A stretch of 63,277 nucleotides of DNA from Pseudomonas hunanensis (GTDB lineage: Bacteria; Pseudomonadota; Gammaproteobacteria; Pseudomonadales; Pseudomonadaceae). This document shows positions 1 through 7,792 of the stretch, in pieces. The notes beneath the pieces are model-generated. The model saw only the letters and a list, made by a program, of their open reading frames with translations, was not told the DNA's origin and did not search any database. Numbering within the stretch: the first letter of the stretch is position 1; each line of letters begins with the position of its first letter. The stretch is from positions 1-63,277 of the forward strand of contig NZ_QJRC01000058.1 of NCBI RefSeq assembly GCF_013393325.1. Direction: 5' to 3'. A program made the position numbers and the translations under genes.

Positions 1-376
1 GCCCGGAGCGAGGGGACCCCGGAGCGCAGCGCAGGGGCCGGATGATGGGAGCGGACGGTTTTTGGTTCCTTTTTGCCACGACAAAAAGGGACCCGCCGTA
101 AGGGCGGAAAGGTGACTTTGCGCCACCTGCGTGAATGAATGTTTACTTGGTGTGAAGGCCCACATCCAAGAAGCAAGAAGCAAGAAGCAAGAAGCAAGAA
201 GCAGAATTTGTCTGTTTTGACTCAGCGAACAGTCCGTTTGCGATGGCGACACTGACTCACCTTTTCGCCCTTACGGCGAGTCACTTTTTGTCAAACGCGA
301 CAAAAAGTAACCAAAAAACGCTGCGCTCCCATCATCCGGCCCCTACGCTGCGCTCCGGGGTCCCCTCACTCCGGCC
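1..376. repeat. Large imperfect inverted repeat (intergenic, MITE-like or terminator-type)
   Basis: Bases 1-115 and 257-376 are near-complementary over almost their whole length with few mismatches. Both arms carry the blocks GGGGACCCCGGAGCGCAGCG, GGGGCCGGATGATGGGAGCG and CGCCGTAAGGGCG. The right arm holds a smaller hairpin, CTTTTTGTC/GACAAAAAG, around 289-308. The left arm may extend beyond the window start. The spacer holds a heptamer tandem repeat. I see no gene here. Repeats of this kind are frequent between Pseudomonas genes; whether it is a mobile non-autonomous element or a transcription barrier cannot be decided from sequence. Confidence 0.75.
167..201. repeat. Tandem repeat CAAGAAG x5
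   Basis: Five perfect head-to-tail copies of CAAGAAG, followed by a degenerate sixth, lie in the spacer of the inverted repeat at 1-376. The array is non-coding and is a likely slipped-strand variable locus. Confidence 0.9.
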
Positions 377-490
377 TTGCTCCCGGGAGGACCGCGCTGC
401 AGGCCCCATCCTGGGGCCCAGCGCTTGACGGGCATCCATGCCCGTCACCTCCCTCCGCAAGGCCTGCGCTCGGCCTCCTGAAGTCGCGAA

Positions 491-550
491 GATCAAGATC
501 AAGATCAAGATCAAGATCAAGATCAAGATCAAGATCAAGATCAAGATCAA
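491..550. repeat. Hexanucleotide tandem repeat GATCAA x10
   Basis: Ten perfect GATCAA units occupy 60 bases between the inverted repeat and the 3' end of the DUF2790 gene. Every unit contains a GATC Dam-type site spaced six bases from the next. Reading frames through it would encode only low-complexity peptides, so I treat it as non-coding. Confidence 0.92.
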
Positions 551-575
551 AACATGTACGATGCGGCGGTTGTAT

Positions 576-896
576 TTACTTGTTGTTGATGCACTGCGAC
601 TGCGCGCTGTAGCGAATGGTCTGCAAGCGCCCCTGGCTGTCTTCGAAAGTCATCAGCTTCGGCGTTACGGTGCAGGTTCGTGGGTCACCGGACTGTCGCA
701 CGACACTGGCGATATCCAGTTTCATGCCGTAGCGATAGTCCTCAACCGTCGGCATCGGCTTGCCCGCCTTGGCCGCATACGCCAAAACCGCCTGCTGGTG
801 TTCAGCCAGCTGCTGCTCGGTACGGTCATCGGAAAAGGCCAGCGCCTGGCCAGTCAGCACTAGCAGCAATGCGCCGCCAGAAAATAAGGCTTTCAT
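576..896 (-). CDS. DUF2790 family secreted protein
   Basis: This 106-residue protein has a Sec signal peptide (hydrophobic residues 8-20, cleavage expected after ALA near residue 21). The mature domain carries the DUF2790 signature YRYGMKLDIASVV at about 54-66, then a Cys-x-V-x-P segment and a final Cys near the C-terminus, which could form a disulfide. DUF2790 proteins are small periplasmic or exported proteins common in Pseudomonas, and their function is not known. The gene stands alone, with a tandem GATCAA array just beyond its 3' end. Confidence 0.85.
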   Translation of the reverse strand: MKALFSGGALLLVLTGQALAFSDDRTEQQLAEHQQAVLAYAAKAGKPMPTVEDYRYGMKLDIASVVRQSGDPRTCTVTPKLMTFEDSQGRLQTIRYSAQSQCINNK

Positions 897-992
897 CCTC
901 GAACCTCTGTAGGTCAGTCATCTCGGCACTCAGGCTATCGATGGCCAACCCACAGGGGCATGACGGCAAACTTACATTTCAGAAAGGGACGC

Positions 993-2366
993 TCAGGTCG
1001 CCACCTGGTAGCACGGTACGTACGCCGCGCCGCCGGGCAATTTCATGCGGTGCTGGTCGACGAACGCCTGCAGCAGCCGGCCCAGTGGGTCCAGCACGGC
1101 ACTGTCGCCGTGAATCTGATAGGGCCCGTGTTCCTCGATCAGGCGGATGCCTTTGTCCTTGACGTTGCCGGCGACGATGCCGGAAAACGCCCGACGCAGG
1201 TTGGCTGCCAGCTCATGGGGCGGTAGCGCGCGGCGTAGGTCCAGTTCGGCCATGGCTTGGTGGGTCGGATCGAACGGGCGCTGGAAGCTCTCCTCGATCT
1301 TCAGCAACCAGTTGAAGTGGAAGGCATCGTTGCGTTCGCGGCGGAACTGCTTCACCGCCTTGAGCCCTTCGACCATGTGCCGGGAGACTTCCGCCGGGTC
1401 GTCGATGATGATCTCGTACAGGCGGTGCGCTGCTTCACCCAGGGTGGCGCCGACGAAGGCGTGCAGCTGTTGCAGGTACGGCTCGGCACTGCGCGGGCCG
1501 GTGAGAACCACAGGGAAGGGCAGGCCTTGGTTGTCCGGGTGCATGAGGATGCCCAGCAGGTAGAGGAACTCCTCTGCCGTACCGGCACCGCCGGGGAAGA
1601 TGATGATGCCATGGCCGACACGCACGAAGGCTTCCAGGCGCTTCTCGATGTCCGGCAGGATCACCAGTTCGTTTACGATCGGGTTGGGTGCCTCGGCGGC
1701 GATGATGCCTGGCTCGGTCAGGCCCAGGTAGCGGCTGCCGTGCATGCGTTGCTTGGCGTGGGCGATGGTGGCGCCTTTCATCGGCCCCTTCATCACGCCA
1801 GGGCCGCAGCCGGTGCACACATCCAGCTTGCGCAGGCCCAGCTCGTGGCCGACCTTCTTGGTGTACTGGTATTCCTCGGTGCTGATCGAGTGGCCGCCCC
1901 AGCACACCACCATCTTCGGCTCCACGCCCGGGCGCAGGGTGCGCGCGTTGCGCAGCAGGTGGAACACGTAATCGGTGATGCCCTGGGAGCTTTCCAGATC
2001 GATGCGCTGGCTGGCCAGCTCGCTTTCGGTGTAGACGATGTCGCGCAGGGCGCTGAACAGCATTTCGCGGGTGCTGGCGATCATTTCGCCATCGACGAAG
2101 GCATCGGCCGGCGCATTGAGCAGCTCCAGGCGCACGCCACGGTCTTGTTGGTGGATCCTGACCTCGAAGTCCTTGTAGGCCTCAAGGATGGTCTTGGCAT
2201 TGTCGACATGGGCGCCGGTGTTGAGGATGGCCAGGGCGCACTGGCGGAACAGGGTGTAAAGGCTACCGGTACCGACTTCACTCAGTTGCTGCACTTCACG
2301 TTGTGACAGCGTTTCCAGGCTGCCTTTGGGGCTGACGGATGCATTGATGACATTGCGTTGAGGCAT
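993..2366 (-). CDS. ppnN: Pyrimidine/purine nucleotide 5'-monophosphate nucleosidase (LOG family)
   Basis: At 457 residues the protein matches the full length of PpnN (YgdH), a cytosolic enzyme that splits nucleoside monophosphates into base and ribose 5-phosphate and is tuned by (p)ppGpp in E. coli. The Rossmann-like LOG domain carries GCGPGVMKGPMKGA at about 187-200 and the hallmark PGGAGTAEE at 258-266. Flanking N- and C-terminal domains typical of PpnN are present, which separates it from short LOG phosphoribohydrolases. An AGGAAAG Shine-Dalgarno precedes the start. It appears monocistronic. Confidence 0.93.
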   Translation of the reverse strand: MPQRNVINASVSPKGSLETLSQREVQQLSEVGTGSLYTLFRQCALAILNTGAHVDNAKTILEAYKDFEVRIHQQDRGVRLELLNAPADAFVDGEMIASTREMLFSALRDIVYTESELASQRIDLESSQGITDYVFHLLRNARTLRPGVEPKMVVCWGGHSISTEEYQYTKKVGHELGLRKLDVCTGCGPGVMKGPMKGATIAHAKQRMHGSRYLGLTEPGIIAAEAPNPIVNELVILPDIEKRLEAFVRVGHGIIIFPGGAGTAEEFLYLLGILMHPDNQGLPFPVVLTGPRSAEPYLQQLHAFVGATLGEAAHRLYEIIIDDPAEVSRHMVEGLKAVKQFRRERNDAFHFNWLLKIEESFQRPFDPTHQAMAELDLRRALPPHELAANLRRAFSGIVAGNVKDKGIRLIEEHGPYQIHGDSAVLDPLGRLLQAFVDQHRMKLPGGAAYVPCYQVAT

Positions 2367-2444
2367 CTAAGTCTTTCCTGTGCGGGTAAAACATCCTTCT
2401 TTGACAACACCATACCGAGAAATGTGGACGGCAACGAGGGGGGC

Positions 2445-2491
2445 GTGGAAAAAGCTTGAAACCGAGTCGCCTGCAAAGCGGGCGACTCGGT
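2445..2491 (-). terminator. Rho-independent terminator of the yeiH-like gene
   Basis: ACCGAGTCGCC (2461-2471) pairs perfectly with GGCGACTCGGT (2481-2491). On the minus strand the hairpin is followed by TTCAAGCTTTTT, just beyond the yeiH-like stop codon. Confidence 0.75.
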
Positions 2492-2497
2492 CTTGAA

Positions 2498-3559
2498 TCA
2501 TCCCAACAGCTTCTGCACACCGAGGGTAATCGCCAAACCACCCCCGACCAGCCACAGGTTAAGAATCGCCCCGGTAGCCAGCGCTTTTGGCCCGGCCTGG
2601 CGGATCTGGCTGAAGCGCGTCTCCATCCCCAGCGCGGTCATGGCCATGGTCAAGGCAAAGGTGTCCAGGCTGTTGACCGCATGGGTCACGCTGCCGGGCA
2701 GCACTTGCAGCGAATTGACCAGCACCAGGGCAAGGAAGCCGAAGGCGAACCAAGGCATGGCGATGCGCCCGTTGCCCTGCGCCAGGCCGGCCTGGCGCGA
2801 CCGGCTGATCCACAGGCCCACCACCAACAGCACCGGCACCAGCAGCATGACCCGGGTCATCTTGACGATGGTGGCGATGTGCGTGGCCTCGGGGCTGACG
2901 TTGCTGGCCGCGCCGACCACCTGCGCCACTTCGTGGATGGTGCCGCCCAGCAAAAGCCCGGCGCCCATGGTGTCAAGGTGCAGCCAGCCGGCGTTGATCG
3001 CCAGTGGGTAAAGGAACATCGACAAGGTACCGAACAGCACCACGCTACCGACCGCCATGGCGCTTTTATGCGGGGCGCTGCGCAGCGCCGATTCGAATGC
3101 CAGCACGGCGGCGGCGCCGCAGATGGCGCTGCCGGCGGCGGTCAGCAAGGCAGTATCGCGGTCCAGCTTGAATACTTTCATGCCGCACCACAGGCCGATC
3201 AGCAGGGTGCTGGACACCACCAGCACCGACACGATGAGCCCCGACCAGCCGACCTCGGCAATTTCCTGCAGGCTTACCCGCAGGCCGAAGAATGCCACGG
3301 CGATGCGCAACAGGCCGCGAGCGGAAAAGTTGATACCAGCCGCCCAGCTTGCCGGTACACCGTCTCGCAGCGCGTTGCCATACAGTGCACCGGCGACGAT
3401 ACCGACGATCAATGGGCTGATGCCCAGGTTGGCGATGGCGGGCAGGGCAGCCAGTTGAGTGACTGCAAGCGCGAACAGCGCGACGAACAGGATGCCATTG
3501 AGCCGCCCTCGGGTGGAGAGGGTAGGGGCAAAGGCAGGGTTGGACGGAACCGTGGCCAT
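2498..3559 (-). CDS. yeiH: YeiH family (UPF0324) putative sulfate exporter
   Basis: This 353-residue inner-membrane protein has about ten hydrophobic segments. Family features include GISPLIVGIVAGALYGN near 45-61, the AGSAICGAAAV stretch and GGTIHEVAQVVGA. The family is annotated as sulfate or anion exporters, but substrates are poorly tested. A strong GGAGG Shine-Dalgarno sits six bases before the start. A LysR gene is transcribed divergently 110 bases away, the same arrangement as yeiH/yeiE in enterobacteria, so the regulator likely controls it. Confidence 0.87.
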   Translation of the reverse strand: MATVPSNPAFAPTLSTRGRLNGILFVALFALAVTQLAALPAIANLGISPLIVGIVAGALYGNALRDGVPASWAAGINFSARGLLRIAVAFFGLRVSLQEIAEVGWSGLIVSVLVVSSTLLIGLWCGMKVFKLDRDTALLTAAGSAICGAAAVLAFESALRSAPHKSAMAVGSVVLFGTLSMFLYPLAINAGWLHLDTMGAGLLLGGTIHEVAQVVGAASNVSPEATHIATIVKMTRVMLLVPVLLVVGLWISRSRQAGLAQGNGRIAMPWFAFGFLALVLVNSLQVLPGSVTHAVNSLDTFALTMAMTALGMETRFSQIRQAGPKALATGAILNLWLVGGGLAITLGVQKLLG

Positions 3560-3604
3560 GTGAGTCCTCCGGAAAGTGTTTCGACAAGGCCTACGTTAAT
3601 CTGG

Positions 3605-3662
3605 TTATAAGCTTATAAAAAATCGTAATTTAGGATGGCAAATATCCGAATAGCTGATATTT
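3605..3662. promoter_or_regulatory. Divergent operator region with palindrome and LysR box
   Basis: Two symmetric sites lie between yeiH and the LysR gene. TTATAAGCTTATAA (3605-3618) is a perfect palindrome. AAATATC-N9-GATATTT (3640-3662) is a perfect inverted repeat that contains the ATC-N9-GAT core typical of LysR-type recognition sites, ending seven bases before the LysR start codon. Confidence 0.65.
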
Positions 3663-3669
3663 TTAATTC

Positions 3670-4578
3670 ATGACCCCAGAACAGCTGATAACGTTCGCCA
3701 CCGTTGCCGAGCACGGCAACATCAGCCATGCAGCCCAGGCCTTGCACTTGTCGCAGCCGGCGGTGTCCGGCCAGCTCAAGCTGTTGCAGGAGGCCTTTGG
3801 CGAACCGCTCTATCAACGTGCCGGCCGTGGTGTGCGGTTGACGGCAGCCGGCGAGCAGTTGCTGGCCCATGCCGAGCGCCTGCGCGAAACCTTCCGCCAG
3901 GCCCAGGCATTGCGCGAGGCCATGCGTGGCCTGGAGCGCGGTACCTTGCGTATCGGTGCCAGTACCACACCCGCCAGCTACCTGCTGCCTTACCTGATTG
4001 CCGACTTCCATGCCCGCCACCCGGAGGTGCTGGTGACGACATCGCACGGCAACACGGCGGAAATCGTCGCTGCGCTGGACAGTGTCGACATCGCCCTGAT
4101 CGAAGGGCCGCCCGGGCAGGAGTTGCCCTTGGGCACGGCAGTGACGGCCTGGCGGGAGGACGAGATCGTTGCCATCGTGCCCAGTGGTCATCCGCTGGCT
4201 GGCAGTGACCAGCAGGCCTTGGCGTCGCTGGGTGCCTACCCGTTGGTGCTGCGCGAGAGCGGCTCGGGGGTGCGGCAGATCGTCGAGCGGGCATTTGCCC
4301 GTGATGGTGTAGCGATGCGCGTAGCGCTGGAGATTGCCGGGGTGGAAGGGGTGAAGGAGGCGGTGCGTGCGGGGATGGGGGTTGGTTTTGTGTCGGCGAT
4401 GTCCATCCGCCATGAGGATGGGGCGCTGCACAGGTTGCAGGTGGCGCCCCAGGCACTGGTGCGGCGGTTTTCCATACTGGTGCCGCATGCGGCTACACCG
4501 TCGCGGGCGGCTTCGCGGTTCCTTGAATTGTGTGTTGATATGCAAGGGGCAGGAGCGGGTGAAGTCCATTCACCTTGA
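3670..4578 (+). CDS. LysR family transcriptional regulator (YeiE-like)
   Basis: The 302-residue protein has an N-terminal winged helix (residues 1-60, with NISHAAQALHLSQPAVSGQLK as the recognition region) and a type-2 periplasmic-binding effector domain from about 90. It is divergent from yeiH and probably regulates it, as YeiE does near yeiH in other bacteria. No Shine-Dalgarno is visible before the ATG; the bases just upstream form half of a perfect LysR-type inverted repeat, so the mRNA may have a very short leader. Autorepression through that site is likely. Confidence 0.85.
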   Translation: MTPEQLITFATVAEHGNISHAAQALHLSQPAVSGQLKLLQEAFGEPLYQRAGRGVRLTAAGEQLLAHAERLRETFRQAQALREAMRGLERGTLRIGASTTPASYLLPYLIADFHARHPEVLVTTSHGNTAEIVAALDSVDIALIEGPPGQELPLGTAVTAWREDEIVAIVPSGHPLAGSDQQALASLGAYPLVLRESGSGVRQIVERAFARDGVAMRVALEIAGVEGVKEAVRAGMGVGFVSAMSIRHEDGALHRLQVAPQALVRRFSILVPHAATPSRAASRFLELCVDMQGAGAGEVHSP

Positions 4579-4751
4579 AGATGTTTCTGTAACCGGTGGG
4601 AGACGTGCGGCCAGTTGCCGAAGTCTGCTACCTGATAGCGCCAGCACGAGGGTCGATATAACCAAGTAACCTGTCAAAAACGCCAGTGTTCAAAGCCCCC
4701 GTATCTATTTAAGGTGGAGGCATTCGATGCTTGAAATCTGGAGTAGCCTAG

Positions 4752-5624
4752 ATGAGATGCAACCTTCGAAATGCTGGTATCCAGAATCGCCCGACTTATG
4801 GTCAATCCTATACACCTTACGGCTTTTCCGGTAAATCACAATATTCGCCCATTGTCGGATTCGCCGGCCAGTGGTTTGACACGATAAGTGGCTTGTATCC
4901 GCTAGGAAATGGTCGGCGTCTGTACAGCCCTTCAATCTGCCGTTTTACCCGTCCTGATTTTTTAAGCCCGTTTGGTGGCGGGGGGATAAATGCGTATGCC
5001 TATTGCTCTGGTGATCCTATGAATTATGTTGATCCTTCTGGGTCTTCCAGGAATACGTCCAGGGGGCACGTGAACCCTCAAACGACCTTGGATATCAATA
5101 TTTTGCAAAAGGAGGGTTTTCCACCAAGCTTGCACCTACAGCTTTTGCATTTCCGGAAAGTGGCGAAGGGAATACATCGAGGGCCGATGGAAAAGGATGT
5201 CGTAGTTGCACGGTTATATAAGCATGAGCCTCCGCACTATGCGTACACTCAATGGGACCTAAAATACGATTTTGCAACCGATGGGTTTGCAGCGGATTTT
5301 GTGGCTGGTAGCCCCATTTTTCATTTGCCGGTTGGTCACTATGAGGCGAAGCTGAATATTTTTGTCTTGGGCGTGGGACCTTTCAAACCCGCACGAGGGC
5401 TCGGAAATTCTAAATCTTACGAAGTCCGTAAAAGAGATCTTAAGGGTTTCTCTCTTCCTGCTGCTCAGCACGAGAGACCGCAGCTTGCAGGGGCAGCGTG
5501 GCCTGAAGTAGCTAAAGCAATGTGGGATGTGCGTTTCCAAAGGGAGATTGACCGGTTTGATGAGATGCTTGAGCGCTATGGACCACCAAAAGCGCCCCCT
5601 TCTCCACCCCCTAGGCGACGCTAA
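4752..5624 (+). CDS. Orphan RHS-core protein with variable C-terminal domain
   Basis: Residues 10-95 carry an RHS-associated core (YTPYGFSG, GLYPLGNGRRLYSP, RFTRPDFLSPFGGGGINAYA and the closing DPMNYVDPSG). The following 190 or so residues form a tip domain I do not recognise, ending in a proline-rich tail. Full RHS toxins are over 1,000 residues; this one keeps only the end of the core, as many small Pseudomonas RHS orphans do. A GGAG at 4740-4743 supports the start, and a TAG immediately precedes it in frame. Base composition is AT-richer than the neighbours, which suggests transfer. No immunity gene follows within 70 bases. Confidence 0.8.
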   Translation: MRCNLRNAGIQNRPTYGQSYTPYGFSGKSQYSPIVGFAGQWFDTISGLYPLGNGRRLYSPSICRFTRPDFLSPFGGGGINAYAYCSGDPMNYVDPSGSSRNTSRGHVNPQTTLDINILQKEGFPPSLHLQLLHFRKVAKGIHRGPMEKDVVVARLYKHEPPHYAYTQWDLKYDFATDGFAADFVAGSPIFHLPVGHYEAKLNIFVLGVGPFKPARGLGNSKSYEVRKRDLKGFSLPAAQHERPQLAGAAWPEVAKAMWDVRFQREIDRFDEMLERYGPPKAPPSPPPRRR

Positions 5625-5695
5625 CTCCAGAAATAAGCCTTCTCGCTTTCGTTAAGCAGGCACGGCATGCGTTGAGCCACGCCCAGGACACACAT

Positions 5696-6625
5696 TCAAT
5701 GCGCGCAGCGACTGGTATCGCCTTGCGCCGCTGGCGCCTTTCGCGCTGCCGCCAGAAGGGTAGCCAGCACGATCAAAGCGGCACCCGCCGCCATACGCAG
5801 GCTCGGCTGGTCACCAAACAACCACCAGGCACCCATGATCGCGTAAACCGGCTCCAGCGCGATGATCATGCCCGCCGTGCGCGCTTCCAGCCCTTTCAGG
5901 CTCCTGACGAACAGGAATTGCGACAGGCCGGTGCAGAACACCCCGAGCAGTGCCAGGTTGATCCAGTCGCTGCTGGCCAGGCTGGTGTTGCCCAGGTGGG
6001 TGAAGGCAAACGGCGCCACCAGTACGGCCACCACCACGTTCTGCCAGAAGGCGACCTGCATGGCATTCATGCTCGATGCATTGCGGCGGTTGGCTACGGT
6101 CAGCAAGGCGAACGCCAGGCCCGAGCCCAACCCCCAAAACAGGCCGAGGGTGCCTTTGTCGAGCAGGTCGAAGGTGGGTACCACCAGCACCAGGCCGGCC
6201 GTGACCATCAGCAACAGCACACCTTGTACCGCACCGATGCGCTGGCCGAACACGCCACGCTCGACCATGGCGATGAACGCCGGGAAGCTGGCGAAGCCCA
6301 GGGTGGCAACCGCTACGCCACCGACTTTCACGGCAATGAAGAAGGTCACCCAGTGGGTCGCCAGCAGGGCGCCGGTCAGGCCCAGCACTGGCAGGTTGCG
6401 CAGGGTCAGCGCATCGAGCAGGCGTGTCCCCTTGAGCCCGGCGACGAAGCCCAAGGCAATGAAGGCGAAGGTGGCGCGGCCGAAGGTGATGATGCTGGCA
6501 TCGGCTTCTATCAGGTGACCGAGAATGCCGGTCAAGCCGAACAACACAGCGGCAATATGGGCAACGCACAGGGCGTTGCGGTGGCCGGTGGCAGCACCGG
6601 CTACGGGGATTGAAGTCGCGATCAT
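5696..6625 (-). CDS. DMT superfamily (EamA) transporter
   Basis: This 309-residue inner-membrane protein has ten predicted hydrophobic helices made of two EamA repeats, with the second repeat ending in the family motif LEPVYAIMGAWWLFGD. EamA carriers usually export amino acids or other metabolites; the substrate here is unknown. I chose the inner ATG at 6625 because the 56 residues that a longer reading frame would add are polar, lack family character and precede a normal first helix. It sits between the RHS orphan and an XRE regulator, with no clear operon partner. Confidence 0.83.
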   Translation of the reverse strand: MIATSIPVAGAATGHRNALCVAHIAAVLFGLTGILGHLIEADASIITFGRATFAFIALGFVAGLKGTRLLDALTLRNLPVLGLTGALLATHWVTFFIAVKVGGVAVATLGFASFPAFIAMVERGVFGQRIGAVQGVLLLMVTAGLVLVVPTFDLLDKGTLGLFWGLGSGLAFALLTVANRRNASSMNAMQVAFWQNVVVAVLVAPFAFTHLGNTSLASSDWINLALLGVFCTGLSQFLFVRSLKGLEARTAGMIIALEPVYAIMGAWWLFGDQPSLRMAAGAALIVLATLLAAARKAPAAQGDTSRCAH

Positions 6626-6920
6626 GGCAGTCAAGTCTTCACAATGTGGCGCGCGCAAACACTCCCGGCTGGCGCGGCGCGGGTCTCTAATACTGGGAGT
6701 TTTATCGTTATGAGCCCGGACGAATTGCCCGGTGCAAAAAGGCGCCACAGCGTTGGAATTGTGAAGCGAGGCTGTTTTACTCGCGGTTACCACGTCGTCC
6801 AGCCCACGGCGCGGGGCTGGTCGATGTGTGTATTATTTTTGTATACAGGGTTTTGCAGCCGATTGCGGGCGACGTGTGCTTGTCTGATCGCGACATCGAT
6901 GGTTGCCTTGCAGCGCCGTC
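6626..6920. other. Non-coding gap
   Basis: Nothing gene-like is visible in these 295 bases. An AT-rich stretch around 6829-6850 (TGTATTATTTTTGTATACA) is weakly symmetric and could be a promoter or operator for the EamA transporter gene. Confidence 0.4.
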
Positions 6921-7514
6921 CTACTCGTCGCCGTAGTTCATGATCGACAGCAGGCGAATCGGCACTTGCACCAGTTGCTCCGGGCCGTGCGGGGTTTCGC
7001 CGTCGAAGGTCAGGCTGTCGCCAGCGTGCATGTGGTAGAGCTGGTTGCCGTGGCGGTACACCAGTTCGCCCTCCAGCAAATGGAGGAACTCGGTGCCTGG
7101 GTGGGCGAAGGTCGGGAACTCTTCGCTGGCGTCGTCCATGCTCACCATGTAAGCCTCGAAGTGCTTCTTCGGCCCTCTGGCGTGATTGAGCAAATGGTAG
7201 GTGTGGCCCTTCTCGGTGCCACGGCGCACCACCTCCAGCCCTTCACCGGCTTTTACCAGCAGGGCATTGCCGTCGGGCTGATCATATTGGCTGAACAGCT
7301 TGGCCATCGGCATACCCAGCACGTCGCACAGGCGGCTTAGGGTGTCGAGGCTGGTGGATACCTGAGCATTCTCGATCTTGCTCAGCATGCCCTGGCTGAT
7401 GCCGGCGATGCGCGCCACGTCGGCGAGCTTGAGGGACTGGGCCTGGCGCTGGCGCTTGATCTGCAGGCCCAGGTATTGCTCCAGGCGAAGGCGCGGTTGG
7501 GTTTCGGTCGACAT
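6921..7514 (-). CDS. XRE/cupin transcriptional regulator of the glnT cluster
   Basis: The protein has 197 residues, with an N-terminal Cro/CI helix-turn-helix (about 13-68, LADVARIAGISQGMLSKIEN) and a C-terminal cupin_2 domain (about 120-195, HPGTEFLHLLEGELVY). This architecture matches PuuR-type regulators of amine and amino-acid metabolism, in which the cupin is thought to sense a small ligand. The gene is divergent from glnT with 278 bases between starts. A perfect palindrome (7551-7573) lies 37 bases upstream of its start and may be its own operator or an NtrC site. Confidence 0.87.
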   Translation of the reverse strand: MSTETQPRLRLEQYLGLQIKRQRQAQSLKLADVARIAGISQGMLSKIENAQVSTSLDTLSRLCDVLGMPMAKLFSQYDQPDGNALLVKAGEGLEVVRRGTEKGHTYHLLNHARGPKKHFEAYMVSMDDASEEFPTFAHPGTEFLHLLEGELVYRHGNQLYHMHAGDSLTFDGETPHGPEQLVQVPIRLLSIMNYGDE

Positions 7515-7550
7515 CTAATGCCCTGCACGGTTTCAGTTCAAGAATAATAT

Positions 7551-7573
7551 TTTCGCACTTGGAAAGTGCGAAA
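7551..7573. promoter_or_regulatory. Perfect palindrome TTTCGCACTT-N3-AAGTGCGAAA (NtrC-like or XRE operator)
   Basis: Ten-base arms pair perfectly around a three-base centre. The core GCACT-N5-AGTGC has the spacing of known NtrC enhancer half-sites (GCACY-N5-RGTGC). The site lies about 177 bases upstream of the predicted glnT transcription start, a normal distance for a sigma-54 enhancer, but it is also well placed to be the XRE regulator's autorepression site. Confidence 0.6.
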
Positions 7574-7711
7574 TGCAGCGGCGTGGCCGCTTCTTTCCTC
7601 AGAAGAAAACGAGTTTCCCATAAATAGAGCATAAAAAGCTGCCTGGGTTTTGCCCAGCCTGTACTGGCGTCTTGGCGGGTACAGGCCTGGATAAAGAACG
7701 CTTTGGATAAG

Positions 7712-7729
7712 TTGGCAAGCTCGTTGCAT
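7712..7729 (+). promoter_or_regulatory. Sigma-54 promoter of the glnT operon
   Basis: TTGGCAAGCTCGTTGCAT fits the -24/-12 consensus, with GG at 7714-7715 and GC at 7726-7727 separated by exactly ten bases. The start of transcription is expected near 7739, giving a leader of about 54 bases before the glnT ATG at 7793. Sigma-54 control is typical of nitrogen-limitation genes. Confidence 0.75.
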
Positions 7730-7792
7730 TCCTGTGAGGAAAGTAATTTTCTCGTGCGGAATCATTGCCCCTTACCCAGGAGTGTTCAACCC

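Noticed and set aside
167..201. A CRISPR-like array in the CAAGAAG repeats
   Set aside because: Units are seven bases and contiguous without spacers; no cas gene is present in the window.
491..550. The GATCAA array as part of a coding sequence
   Set aside because: Frames through it are Ile/Lys or Leu/Ile dipeptide runs joined to non-protein-like flanks; it is better explained as a non-coding tandem repeat.
4727..4835. An alternative short frame with a good GGAGG at the start of the RHS locus
   Set aside because: It stops after 36 codons in a different frame and has no RHS features; the frame from 4752 carries the RHS core and has its own GGAG.
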